Assembly (NCBI GenBank): GCA_021816585.1
Contig: JAKAXL010000002.1
Location: 124,001 to 188,000, forward strand
Length of the DNA stretch: 64,000 nt
Source of the DNA: Pseudomonadota bacterium
Lineage (GTDB): Bacteria; Pseudomonadota; Gammaproteobacteria; Burkholderiales; Burkholderiaceae_C
Direction: 5' to 3'
Shown here piece by piece: positions 1 through 6,653 of the stretch. The translations under genes were made by a program, and so were the position numbers. Position 1 is the first letter of the stretch. Every line of letters starts with the position of its first letter. The notes beneath the pieces were generated by a model, which saw nothing but the letters and a program-made list of their open reading frames with translations, was not told the origin of the DNA and ran no database searches.

Positions 1-75
1 CCAGCGGGCCGGATTTCGAGCAGCACGCGCCCGCCGCGCAGATCCATCCACATTCAACCACGCCACCATCCGACC

Positions 76-864
76 ATGGGAAAGCCACGCAAGACCGAGC
101 AGCCTGAGGCTGCCCCTCCTTCCGCGCCGGCAACGCTGCCGACTTCCGCCGATGCGCCACCGACGCACGTCGGGACCGCTGCCAAGCCAAAGCCGGAGCG
201 CAGGCCCCACAGGGTTATGACCGTCCGTGCCACGCTCCCGAATGAATCACGCGCCGAAACGCTTTCGAAGTTGTCCGCGGACGGAATGCTGCCCTTGGCC
301 TTCGCCGCCGACATGTTCGCGCGCGGATTTTCGGGGCAGGACCTGGACCTGACTGCGATGCACGCCCGAATGATGGGCACCGCGAAGGACGCCGCAGCCG
401 GCGATCTGGAGACGCTGGAGCGCATGCTCGCCGGGCAGGCGCAGACGCTGAACATCATGTTCACTGAGCTGGCGCGACGGGCCGCGCTGAACATGGGCAC
501 GCATCTGGACGTGACGGAAACCTACCTGCGGCTGGCGCTCAAGGCCCAGGCTCAGAGCCGCGCGACCGTCGAGGCTCTGGCGGAGATCAAGGCTCCCCGG
601 GCCGTATCGTTCGTGAAGGCCGCACAGGCCAATATCAGCAACGGGCCGCAGCAGGTGAACAACGGCGCCCCGGTCTCGCACGCGCGCTCGGAAGAATCGC
701 CGAAGCCAGCAAACGAACAATCACGCTTGGAGGCCCCGAATGAGTGGAGCACATTGGACACCGGAGCAAAGGCAGCGCCAGCGCGAGGCAATCCAGCGGT
801 GGAAGCCGTGGGAGCAGTCCACCGGGCCGAGGACGCCCGAGGGCAAGGCCGCATCGTCGGCTAA
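76..864 (+). CDS. conserved hypothetical accessory protein (NGPQQVNNG-type)
   Basis: 262-residue protein of unknown function. The N-terminus (about 1-50) is Pro/Ala-rich and low in complexity. The middle (about 60-185) is predicted helical, with a run around METLERML...NIMFTELARRAALNMG and a second helix ending in LALKAQAQSRATVEALAEIK. A short motif NGPQQVNNG follows near residue 195. I recall this layout and motif from hypothetical proteins of Burkholderiales phage-like and island regions, but no function is established. No clear ribosome binding site precedes the ATG. The last 125 bases overlap the next gene in another frame. The C-terminal LDTGAKAAPARGNPAVEAVGAVHRAEDAR stretch resembles the family's usual ending, so the frame is probably read to its stop. 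Confidence 0.65.
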   Translation: MGKPRKTEQPEAAPPSAPATLPTSADAPPTHVGTAAKPKPERRPHRVMTVRATLPNESRAETLSKLSADGMLPLAFAADMFARGFSGQDLDLTAMHARMMGTAKDAAAGDLETLERMLAGQAQTLNIMFTELARRAALNMGTHLDVTETYLRLALKAQAQSRATVEALAEIKAPRAVSFVKAAQANISNGPQQVNNGAPVSHARSEESPKPANEQSRLEAPNEWSTLDTGAKAAPARGNPAVEAVGAVHRAEDARGQGRIVG

Positions 865-964
865 CGCCCTGGTGCATGGCATGTTCGATGCCCGCAGCCG
901 CGAGGCGCTGCGCCACATCCATGAGCTACTGCGCGAGCATCGGAAGGCGCTCAAGCGGCTATGA
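740..964 (+). CDS. small conserved hypothetical protein with STGPRTPEG motif
   Basis: 74-residue basic protein beginning MSGAHWTPEQRQRQREAIQRW. It carries STGPRTPEGKA in the middle, then an Ala/Asn-rich ALVHGMF segment and a C-terminal basic helix (LREHRKALKRL). Small proteins of this type commonly sit next to the preceding gene's family in Burkholderiales accessory regions. Function is unknown; the basic character would suit nucleic-acid binding. The GPxTxEGxxR core recurs in the proteins at 1007-1375 and 6654-7205, which also add a Cys/His cluster that this one lacks. It starts inside the previous gene and overlaps it by 125 bases in a different frame. Both frames look conserved, so I keep both. 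Confidence 0.6.
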   Translation: MSGAHWTPEQRQRQREAIQRWKPWEQSTGPRTPEGKAASSANALVHGMFDARSREALRHIHELLREHRKALKRL

Positions 965-1006
965 CGCGCGGCAATCTGAAAACCCGAACCACATTGGCTC
1001 CTGAGC

Positions 1007-1375
1007 ATGGCGCGACTTTCCAGCTACGACCGGATGATGGCCGAGATCGAGGCCGATCCCGAATATCAGCGCCGCCTCGCGCAGCACATGGCCGAGATCG
1101 ATGAGCGGCAACGCATGCAGTCCTGGGCGGCCGACCGTGTGCGCGCTGCTGGCTTCGACCCCGCCGAAGGACGCGGCCGCAAGCTGCTGGAGAAGATCGA
1201 GCGCACCGCCGGCGACCTGTGCCTGGCCAGGACCCGCCGCGGCACACTGTGCATCGCACTGGGCTCAGGCAACGGCTGGCGCTGCAGGCTGCATGGCGGC
1301 GCTTCGATCGGGCCGAAGACCGATGAAGGCCGCGCCCGCGCGATGGCCAACCTGGTGCAGAACCGGCCGAAGTGA
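1007..1375 (+). CDS. HGG-motif protein with putative Cys3His zinc site
   Basis: 122-residue protein of unknown function. Residues 1-65 are charged and helical. The C-terminal half holds C72, C82, C93 and H96 with spacing C-x9-C-x10-C-x2-H, followed at once by HGGASIGPKTDEGRARA. This matches the general 'CxHGGxSxGPxTxEG' proteins seen in phages and islands. A zinc-binding role for the Cys/His residues is my inference. The same spacing and motif occur in the protein at 6654-7205, so the two are paralogous in this domain. It starts 42 bases after the previous gene and is probably co-transcribed. Confidence 0.65.
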   Translation: MARLSSYDRMMAEIEADPEYQRRLAQHMAEIDERQRMQSWAADRVRAAGFDPAEGRGRKLLEKIERTAGDLCLARTRRGTLCIALGSGNGWRCRLHGGASIGPKTDEGRARAMANLVQNRPK

Positions 1376-1838
1376 GTAGCAGCGCCCAGGTCGACCGCGC
1401 CATCGGCCGCGCGTCATGGGGTTCGGCGCTGCTTATGCGGAAAAGTAGAGGTTTCGCCGGCGAGGGCATCCCCACTCCGGCGCTCCAGCGCAGGAATTGA
1501 TCGCCGAACTGGACAAATCGCCAGACATGGGACGCTAGAGCCAGAAATGGCTTTTGCCGTCGCGGTCGAAAAAGCCGGATTTCCGGCTATCTCGGCGAAG
1601 GAGGGCTGCAGCGGCGCATCGGGGACCGCTACGCGCCTCTGTCATGGGGTCCGGCGGCAGATGGTAAGGGGTGCTCAGGTTCGCAAGCCTAGCGCGGGCC
1701 CTGCGCCACGGTTATCCAGGTAGCGCAAACCCGCGGCGTCGTCATAGCATCCCTCACGTCACATACCGATCACCAGCGGATCTTTTGCCACGCAGCGGAA
1801 GCCGGCGCCGAGCGGCTTGCGATCGACAAGGGGATGAG
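1376..1838. other. gene-poor 463-bp stretch with a repeated 16-mer
   Basis: I see no convincing gene here. A 16-base sequence at 1413-1428 recurs at 1641-1656 with one mismatch (GTCATGGGGTtCGGCG / GTCATGGGGTcCGGCG). A short dyad, AGCCGGA-tt-TCCGGCT, lies at 1573-1588. A 58-codon open frame from 1546 has no recognisable content. The stretch may be decayed accessory DNA. Confidence 0.4.
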
Positions 1839-2384
1839 ATGGCGCTCACGAAGTGCCGCGAATGCGGTAAGGAAATCAGCACCGAGGCAGCATCCTGCCC
1901 GCATTGTGGCGCGCCGAAGCCTGCGATCAAGAAGCCGTCCGACCCGAGCGCGGCAATGGGGTGTTTGGGCATCATCGTCATCCTCGGCGCGATCGCATTT
2001 GGCGTGCACAGCTGCACCTCGGACAGCGGGGCGCCAAAGGGCGGCGCATCTGCTGCAGCAGACGGCTCAACCTGCAAGCAAGATGACCTGCAATGTCGGG
2101 GGGACAACGGCGTCGCAGCGGCCAGCGTCTATTGCAAGGCACCGATCGAAAGTCTGGCGGCCCATGATGTGAAGTGGACCGTTGGCTTTCTGGGAATGAA
2201 ATTCAGTCGATTTCGCTGGACCAACAGTGTCGGCGGTGGAATTACTTTCATCGGCGACAAGGCCGAATTTCAGAATGGCTTCGGCGCCTATACCCCGGTT
2301 GTGTACGAGTGCGACATGGCACCAGACATGAAGACAGTCTTAGCCGTACGCATCGACCGCGAGGGGCGGTTGGACTCGAACTGA
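1839..2384 (+). CDS. zinc-ribbon, single-pass membrane protein of unknown function
   Basis: 181 residues. The N-terminal 25 form a zinc ribbon with two CxxC knuckles: C6/C9 (CREC) and C20/C23 (CPHC). A Pro/Lys linker leads to one hydrophobic segment (about 40-57, MGCLGIIVILGAIAFGV). The rest (about 58-181) would be outside the membrane and contains four further cysteines that could pair. This ribbon-TM-periplasmic layout is common in stand-alone bacterial proteins of unknown role. The chosen ATG has AAGGGG about 7 bases upstream and puts the ribbon at the extreme N-terminus; an upstream in-frame extension to 1671 is unlikely. The gene converges with the minus-strand gene ending at 2390, five bases away. 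Confidence 0.7.
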   Translation: MALTKCRECGKEISTEAASCPHCGAPKPAIKKPSDPSAAMGCLGIIVILGAIAFGVHSCTSDSGAPKGGASAAADGSTCKQDDLQCRGDNGVAAASVYCKAPIESLAAHDVKWTVGFLGMKFSRFRWTNSVGGGITFIGDKAEFQNGFGAYTPVVYECDMAPDMKTVLAVRIDREGRLDSN

Positions 2385-2389
2385 TCGCG

Positions 2390-2983
2390 TCAACCGATGC
2401 ACCTATTCGGGATTTCCCGCATATTGGCCAGCGCATCGGGTTCCTGGGCGATGTGGTCGCTAGGAAAGCGGGACTTCACGCCGCCGGCCACAACCTTCCT
2501 CGCCATGGCCACGGCCTGATCCGCCGCGTCGATGTACGGCATGTAGGGCGACAGGGCGCTGTTGCAGGTCGTAAGCATGTCGCCGCGCGCCTGGAACAGC
2601 AGGTTGTCGGCGATTTCGAGGTTCGTCAGACCGTAAAGGAAGGGCTGCAGCGCCCTGGCGTCCGCGGCGTCGTGGCACCTCAGCGCATCGGCGTAGCTGC
2701 CATGCAGGCGCACCATCTTCGAATAGGCGTCCTCGGCGCGCGCCGATTGGGCGTCGGCAGAGTCCCACTGCGCGTAGGCCTTGGAGCTTGGCGCCGAGTT
2801 CATGGCGCCGGCCAAGTGGATTTCTCGGATCAGGGCCGTGCGAGCCTCCGTGTAGGCGTCCAGCCCCCGTGCGAAGCGAGCCTTGTAGGCCGTCACTGGG
2901 AGGCAACTGGCGGCGTGCGCGGCCGGGCCGGCGAGGCCCAAGCAGAGTAGCGTCGCGCCAAGAACGCCGATGCGGTGGGTCAT
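2390..2983 (-). CDS. secreted helical protein of unknown function
   Basis: 197 residues with a classical signal peptide (MTHRIGVLGATLLCLGLAGP, probable cleavage after AHA at about residue 24). The mature part has cysteines at 27, 103, 140 and 195, which could form two disulfides. It is mostly predicted helix and has no motif I recognise. The start is the ATG directly before the signal peptide; the longer in-frame extension to 3169 lacks any sign of being translated. The gene runs divergently from the operon at 3159 and shares a 175-bp intergenic region with it, so the dyad at 3117-3131 could affect both. A periplasmic binding or inhibitor role is possible but unsupported. Confidence 0.65.
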   Translation of the reverse strand: MTHRIGVLGATLLCLGLAGPAAHAASCLPVTAYKARFARGLDAYTEARTALIREIHLAGAMNSAPSSKAYAQWDSADAQSARAEDAYSKMVRLHGSYADALRCHDAADARALQPFLYGLTNLEIADNLLFQARGDMLTTCNSALSPYMPYIDAADQAVAMARKVVAGGVKSRFPSDHIAQEPDALANMREIPNRCIG

Positions 2984-3103
2984 GTGCGGTCTCCCCGGGG
3001 TTCGGTGTGCCCAGGAAGCATAGTGCCACCTCCGGAGGCGCTGGAAGGGCCGAGGGCGCGCAGCCAGCTGGAACATCTCGCCGCAGGCCGGCGACGTTGC
3101 CCC

Positions 3104-3132
3104 TTGCATTGCTGGTTTATGCAAAGCATAAT
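3104..3132 (+). promoter_or_regulatory. sigma70-type promoter with overlapping dyad operator
   Basis: TTGCAT (3104-3109), a 17-base spacer, then CATAAT (3127-3132), in a locally AT-rich patch 27 bases before the start codon at 3159. The spacer and -10 contain the perfect dyad TTATGC-aaa-GCATAA (3117-3131), well placed to be a repressor site. The -35 is weak and the -10 matches 5 of 6 consensus bases. Confidence 0.5.
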
Positions 3133-3158
3133 TCAGCAAACAGCAAGGGAGAAGGCTC

Positions 3159-3476
3159 ATGATCAGCACCAGCAGTCAGCAGTGGACCCCAGGTCAGCAG
3201 GTCCGCGTCGGCTTTCTCACGCTCACGGTGCGCGCCGCCGTGGCCACGCCCGGCGATTTCGCGCCGGATGCCTACATCCTGACGAACGGAGCCGGCACGC
3301 AGGCCTACAAATTTGTCCCACATCGTGGCCTGGAGAAGATCGGGCCGAGCGAGGCCGCGGCGCTGATCGCCGACCAGGACGCCCGCACGCGCCGAGAGGC
3401 CCTGCAGGTGATGGCGAAGGCCAAGGCTGACGCGGAGGCGTCGCGCACCCTCGACGCCATCTTCGCCCGGGCCTGA
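3159..3476 (+). CDS. hypothetical protein, first gene of a compact operon
   Basis: 105 residues, unknown function. The N-terminal half is beta-rich (GQQVRVGFLTLTVRAAVA, then YILTNGAGTQAYKFVPHRG) and would suit a small barrel. The C-terminal 45 residues are a charged helix rich in Ala and Lys. AAGGGAGAAGG precedes the ATG, so initiation looks strong. It is the first gene after the promoter/dyad at 3104-3132 and is followed after two bases by the next gene. Confidence 0.65.
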   Translation: MISTSSQQWTPGQQVRVGFLTLTVRAAVATPGDFAPDAYILTNGAGTQAYKFVPHRGLEKIGPSEAAALIADQDARTRREALQVMAKAKADAEASRTLDAIFARA

Positions 3477-3478
3477 CC

Positions 3479-3715
3479 ATGAGCGACGATCAGCCGAAGA
3501 AGTCAGGGCGCGGCGGCCCGCGTCCCAACTCTGGTGGCGCGCGTCCAGGATCTGGGCGGCCGCCGGCAGAGGTCAAGAACGAGGTTCACCAGGTGCGGCT
3601 GCCGCCGTGGGCCGTCGCGGCGCTGCGTCTTCTGGGCGGCGGCAGCCTGTCGCGCGGCATCGTGGCTGCGCTGGAGCGGCTGAGCAGGCACGACGACGGA
3701 GCCCCGAAGCCATGA
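3479..3715 (+). CDS. small basic protein with GGxRPxSGG repeats
   Basis: 78 residues. The N-terminus carries two copies of a Gly/Pro/Arg motif (GGPRPNSGG and GARPGSGRP), typical of flexible nucleic-acid-binding tails in phage proteins, including some small terminase subunits. Residues about 33-70 (EVHQVRLPPWAVAALRLLGG...) read as one strand followed by two helices, which is compatible with a ribbon-helix-helix fold; that is inference. The stop overlaps the next start (ATGA at 3712-3715), so the two are translationally coupled. The dyad upstream of the operon would be a natural target if this protein is an autoregulator. Confidence 0.6.
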   Translation: MSDDQPKKSGRGGPRPNSGGARPGSGRPPAEVKNEVHQVRLPPWAVAALRLLGGGSLSRGIVAALERLSRHDDGAPKP

Positions 3716-4026
3716 AGCTGTATCACTCGACGTCTGCAAGTAGGGCTCAGGCGATCCTTGCGGATGGGTTCCGCGACGAGGCCTTCATGGGTGTCGCACG
3801 CGGAGTGTTTTTCGCCGATCGCCCGTTGCTTCCGTTCGATGGCGTCGCGGCGTCCGCAGAGGTCACGCTGGAAGTCATGCCCTCGGCAGCCCTCCAGGAC
3901 GAATGGGAACTGATCGAGGAGGGGCGCCCCGAGGACGCCTATCGCGAATGGCTGGTGCCAGCCGATGTGGCCAATACCTGGCCGTGCCGATTGCTGACGG
4001 AGGACGAACGAGCCGAGATTGACTGA
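3712..4026 (+). CDS. putative ADP-ribosyltransferase-fold (PARP/KptA-like) small protein
   Basis: 104 residues. The start MKLYHSTSAS with H5, the helix AQAILADGF, the strand GVFFAD (31-36) and the strand-turn YREWLVPADV with E79 follow the order of the three conserved elements of H-[YF]-E ADP-ribosyltransferases: 'HGT/HST', 'GxYFAxx' and an acidic residue before 'hhVP'. The family includes PARPs, KptA tRNA 2'-phosphotransferase and several toxins. The assignment is from motif pattern only, and at 104 residues the protein would be a minimal version. An ATG upstream at 3607 in the same frame is ignored because the real start overlaps the previous stop (ATGA). Coupling to a small basic upstream protein could reflect a toxin/antitoxin or effector/immunity pair, but that is untested. 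Confidence 0.6.
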   Translation: MKLYHSTSASRAQAILADGFRDEAFMGVARGVFFADRPLLPFDGVAASAEVTLEVMPSAALQDEWELIEEGRPEDAYREWLVPADVANTWPCRLLTEDERAEID

Positions 4027-4127
4027 TCCACCGCCGCCGGCCGGTTGCCGGCGATGAAGGCGGGCAGGCGCGGTGGTCCAACACTACGCCTGCCCTGACC
4101 ACAACGTGCACACTGGAGGTGCAAGAA

Positions 4128-4580
4128 ATGGCTACTGCCAATGGTAGTTCTGTGGGCGCGACGCCCACGCAGCGGGATCTGCAGTCGATCCCATTCCGAG
4201 GCCACACGGTCTACGTGTGGCGCCAGCCCGAGCCGACGAAGCATGCCTTCGCCTGGCGCGTGGTGCGCGACGTCGATCAGCGAGAGCTTGCCGAGGCCCA
4301 TGCCGACAGTTACGCCGACGCCTGGGGCGCCGCGCTGTCGAGCGTGTCCGCGGGAGGGACACAACCGGAGGCGACGGTGCGCGATCGCCTCGACGCCGTC
4401 GACGCCATCAGCGAAGCGCGGCACATCCTCCGATTCTTGCGGGCTGTCGGGCTCCCCGATGATGTACCGCAGAGCTACGAAAGCGAGGGCTACCGATTCA
4501 TTCTGTCGGACATCTACGGTCGACTGGAGCTCGCCTTGGATGGCCTCGGAGAAAAAGCGACGGAGGTGCATCATGGCTAA
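4128..4580 (+). CDS. hypothetical accessory protein
   Basis: 150 residues, not recognised. The first half includes FRGHTVYVWRQPEP and AFAWRVVRDVDQREL, suggesting a small beta-alpha fold; the second half is helical (DRLDAVDAISEARHILRFLRAVG and a closing helix). GGAGG at 4115-4119 lies 8 bases before the ATG, which decides against the in-frame GTG at 4119. It overlaps the next gene by 8 bases and follows the ART-like gene after a 101-base gap without an obvious terminator, so it is probably in the same operon. Confidence 0.6.
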   Translation: MATANGSSVGATPTQRDLQSIPFRGHTVYVWRQPEPTKHAFAWRVVRDVDQRELAEAHADSYADAWGAALSSVSAGGTQPEATVRDRLDAVDAISEARHILRFLRAVGLPDDVPQSYESEGYRFILSDIYGRLELALDGLGEKATEVHHG

Positions 4581-4932
4581 CAGCATCGGAAATCTCATTC
4601 GCGAGATTGGCGACCTGGCGCTCGATCAGATGAACCGTGAGCAGCTCGAGGCCGTTGCCATGTTCGATGTCCATTCGGAAGAGTTTGCGCCCAACCTCGC
4701 GGACTTGGCCGAGGGGCTGGGCTGCCTGATTGCGCAGGACGCCCAGGATGCCGACGAAGGCCGCATCAGTTCCGGTGTTCTCCAAGGCACTCGGGCGATA
4801 GCGGCTTTCGCCGCGATCAGAGAATCTGTCGACATCATCGCGGCTGTGGGTTACATCACCAACTACGCCACGTCCAAACTGCTGCAGCCCAAGACCTACG
4901 GAGGCCCTGTCGAGGGAAAGAGCCCTGGCTGA
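4573..4932 (+). CDS. hypothetical accessory protein
   Basis: 119 residues, not recognised. It begins MANSIGNLIREIGDLALDQM and is predicted almost entirely helical, with no signal peptide, membrane segment or cysteine cluster beyond one Cys. CGGAGG at 4561-4566 precedes the ATG at a good distance, and the start lies within the last codons of the previous gene, indicating coupling. I rejected the longer frame starting at 4141 because it would lie entirely over the previous gene. Confidence 0.6.
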   Translation: MANSIGNLIREIGDLALDQMNREQLEAVAMFDVHSEEFAPNLADLAEGLGCLIAQDAQDADEGRISSGVLQGTRAIAAFAAIRESVDIIAAVGYITNYATSKLLQPKTYGGPVEGKSPG

Positions 4933-4948
4933 TCCAACCAAGGAAGAC

Positions 4949-5122
4949 GTGGGCGCCGCAGAGCGCGCCCTCCTGCACGCCCTGACCCTGGCCCGCGCGG
5001 TACGCCGCATCGTCGAGAACGCAATGCCAAGTCATGATGACACCGGCGTCGATCGCCTCAGCGCCGTCGAGTTGCTGGTCATGATCGAGACAGAAGCCGA
5101 CGAGGCGTTGGGACACTTCTAG
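4949..5122 (+). CDS. small hypothetical protein, last gene before terminator
   Basis: 57 residues if translated from the GTG at 4949. It reads VGAAERALLHALTLARAVRRI and then ELLVMIETEADEALGHF, an amphipathic helical protein with no recognised family. The frame stays open upstream to CTG 4925, where GAGGGA gives a better ribosome-binding position, so the true start is unsure. Support is its position directly after a coupled gene and just before a good intrinsic terminator. Confidence 0.4.
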   Translation: MGAAERALLHALTLARAVRRIVENAMPSHDDTGVDRLSAVELLVMIETEADEALGHF

Positions 5123-5145
5123 GGCGTCAGCCCGGCAACGATCGA

Positions 5146-5167
5146 CCCGGCCGCGCGCCGGGTTTTT
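5146..5167 (+). terminator. intrinsic terminator of the 3159-5122 operon
   Basis: Stem CCCGGC (5146-5151) / GCCGGG (5157-5162), loop of five bases, followed by TTTTT (5163-5167), 24 bases after the last stop codon. Confidence 0.75.
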
Positions 5168-5218
5168 CATGCATGTTGCAGGCGTTCGATCGGCGCCCAA
5201 GCACTGAGGAGGTGGAAC

Positions 5219-5605
5219 ATGGCGAACCAGGACATTGCTACGGCCGTTCAAACCCTGACCGCGGCGATTGCCGAGCAGATCACAAGCGCAATGCTTAGCC
5301 AGCCACAGGGCGGCGCGGCTGAGCGCCGAAGCGACGGCTGCCAGGGTGCCGGCGGCGCCGCGGACTGCGAAGTCCTCGCGATCGCGGTCCGCGCCGTGCA
5401 GCTGTACGCTGAGACGCACCCCAGGCCGCCACACGTCACGCAGAAGGAAGCCGCGGCGATGCTGCGCATGTCGGAGCCGACCATCCGCAAGCTCATCCAG
5501 TCCGGAGCGCTCAAGCTCAACCGCGCCGGCCGCATTCCGATCGCTCAGGTGGACGAGCTGGCGGCCCTACCAGGAACGCCCCATGTCGGACCCAAGGCCA
5601 CTTGA
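5219..5605 (+). CDS. excisionase/MerR-like helix-turn-helix protein
   Basis: 128 residues. The C-terminal half (about 72-118) is an HTH_17/excisionase-type winged helix: VTQKEAAAMLRMSEPTIRKL as helix-turn-helix, then IQSGALKLNRAGRIPIAQVDELA as the wing and closing helix. The N-terminal half is Ala/Gln-rich with no known domain. Such proteins act as recombination directionality factors or as regulators in mobile elements. GAGGAGG sits just before the ATG. It overlaps the next small gene by 23 bases. Its presence close to a tRNA-adjacent element end supports mobile origin, though the partner integrase is not in the window. Confidence 0.7.
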   Translation: MANQDIATAVQTLTAAIAEQITSAMLSQPQGGAAERRSDGCQGAGGAADCEVLAIAVRAVQLYAETHPRPPHVTQKEAAAMLRMSEPTIRKLIQSGALKLNRAGRIPIAQVDELAALPGTPHVGPKAT

Positions 5606-5792
5606 CGGGGCCACCGAGCGCAATACCGGAGCTCGGTCGAACCCTTCGACCGAGGTTCCCTCGTCCCTCGCCGTCATCGGCCTGACCCGCGATCAGTCCA
5701 GCCGCTACCTGCAACTCGCCGCGATGCCGGATGAACATTTCGAGACGACAGTGGCGACGGCGAGCGTCCGAGCATATGCTGGGACTGCTTGA
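5583..5792 (+). CDS. short hypothetical protein with phage-type LTRDQSSRYLQLAAMP segment
   Basis: 69 residues. The core LTRDQSSRYLQLAAMPDEHFE followed by TTVATA resembles a segment I know from phage and plasmid proteins of ParB-like or methylase-associated type, where it precedes a longer C-terminal region. Here the frame ends 17 residues later, so this may be a truncated remnant of a larger gene. It starts within the end of the HTH gene and is likely co-transcribed with it. Confidence 0.45.
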   Translation: MSDPRPLDGATERNTGARSNPSTEVPSSLAVIGLTRDQSSRYLQLAAMPDEHFETTVATASVRAYAGTA

Positions 5793-5875
5793 GGCAACCC
5801 CTTCCGGTCGCACCTGCGGAAGAGTCCAACGGCACGCGTTGCACTGAACAACAATCGGCGGAGTAGGGGGGAACC

Positions 5876-6526
5876 TTGATTTCGTTACTTCTCGTCGTGC
5901 TCTTGGCGATCCTGGTGTACCTGGATGCCAGGAAGCTTGGTGTGGGCAACGGACTCGTTTCCGGCATGGGCCGCGCCAGCCCTGTAACCTGGTCGCTGCT
6001 GACCCTCTTTGTCGGGATCGTCGGGCTGCCGCTCTACCTGTTCTATCGCGGACGCTACAAGGCCGCCATCCTTGCGCAGCGCGGGGTGGTCCCCGACAGC
6101 GGCTACATCGGCGCCATCTGGATCACGCTTGCCGGCGTACTCGCGATCGCCTTCTACACGTTCAATGCGTCGAGCACGCCTGAACCTGCGCCTTCCCATG
6201 TGCCGCCCATTGCGATTGCTGCTCCCCAACTCTACGCGGCCTACCACGCCAACGAGGTCGCCGCGGACGATCGGTTCAAGCACCGGCTGCTGATGGTCAA
6301 TGGCGTGGTGTCGAGCATCAACAAGAGCTTTGACGGCTCGGTGTGGGTCGGGCTGCGTGACGGCGACCCGATCGGCGTGGTGCAAGCAACCGTCCTCACC
6401 TCGCAGGATCAGCGGGCCGCAGCCCTCAGCAAGGGCAACGAAGTCACCCTCCTATGCGTCGGCGACGGCATGATGCTCGGCTCGCCCATGCTCAGCCACT
6501 GCCGGTTCGATCCGGGCGGCTACTAA
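5876..6526 (+). CDS. membrane protein with tRNA_anti-like OB-fold domain
   Basis: 216 residues. Three hydrophobic segments occupy about 1-17, 38-57 and 77-96. A Pro-rich linker leads to a soluble domain (about 118-212) starting LYAAYHANEVAADDRFKHR, with VNGVVSSI, VWVGLRDG and LSKGNEVTLLCVGDG, closing with a Cys pair (C194, C209). This is the pattern of the tRNA_anti-like OB-fold family, whose members sit in bacterial envelope proteins of unknown role. The start is TTG, with GGGGGGAA five bases upstream; translation from it gives a proper first membrane helix. A terminator follows the stop. Confidence 0.7.
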   Translation: MISLLLVVLLAILVYLDARKLGVGNGLVSGMGRASPVTWSLLTLFVGIVGLPLYLFYRGRYKAAILAQRGVVPDSGYIGAIWITLAGVLAIAFYTFNASSTPEPAPSHVPPIAIAAPQLYAAYHANEVAADDRFKHRLLMVNGVVSSINKSFDGSVWVGLRDGDPIGVVQATVLTSQDQRAAALSKGNEVTLLCVGDGMMLGSPMLSHCRFDPGGY

Positions 6527-6544
6527 CCTCCTCTCCCCGCTCGG

Positions 6545-6563
6545 CCGCCTTCGGGCGGTTTTT
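6545..6563 (+). terminator. intrinsic terminator
   Basis: CCGCC-TTCG-GGCGG (6545-6558) followed by TTTTT (6559-6563), 18 bases past the stop of the OB-fold membrane gene. Confidence 0.8.
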
Positions 6564-6653
6564 CGTGGCTCGCGTGCGCGCTTGGCCGAGGGTTCCGCTT
6601 TGAACCGTCCCGGTCGACTGTTCCTCGCATTGAGTTCCCGAGGAACAGCGACC

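Noticed and set aside
1546-1722. 58-codon frame in the 1376-1838 gap
   Set aside because: No ribosome binding site, no family resemblance and no operon context.
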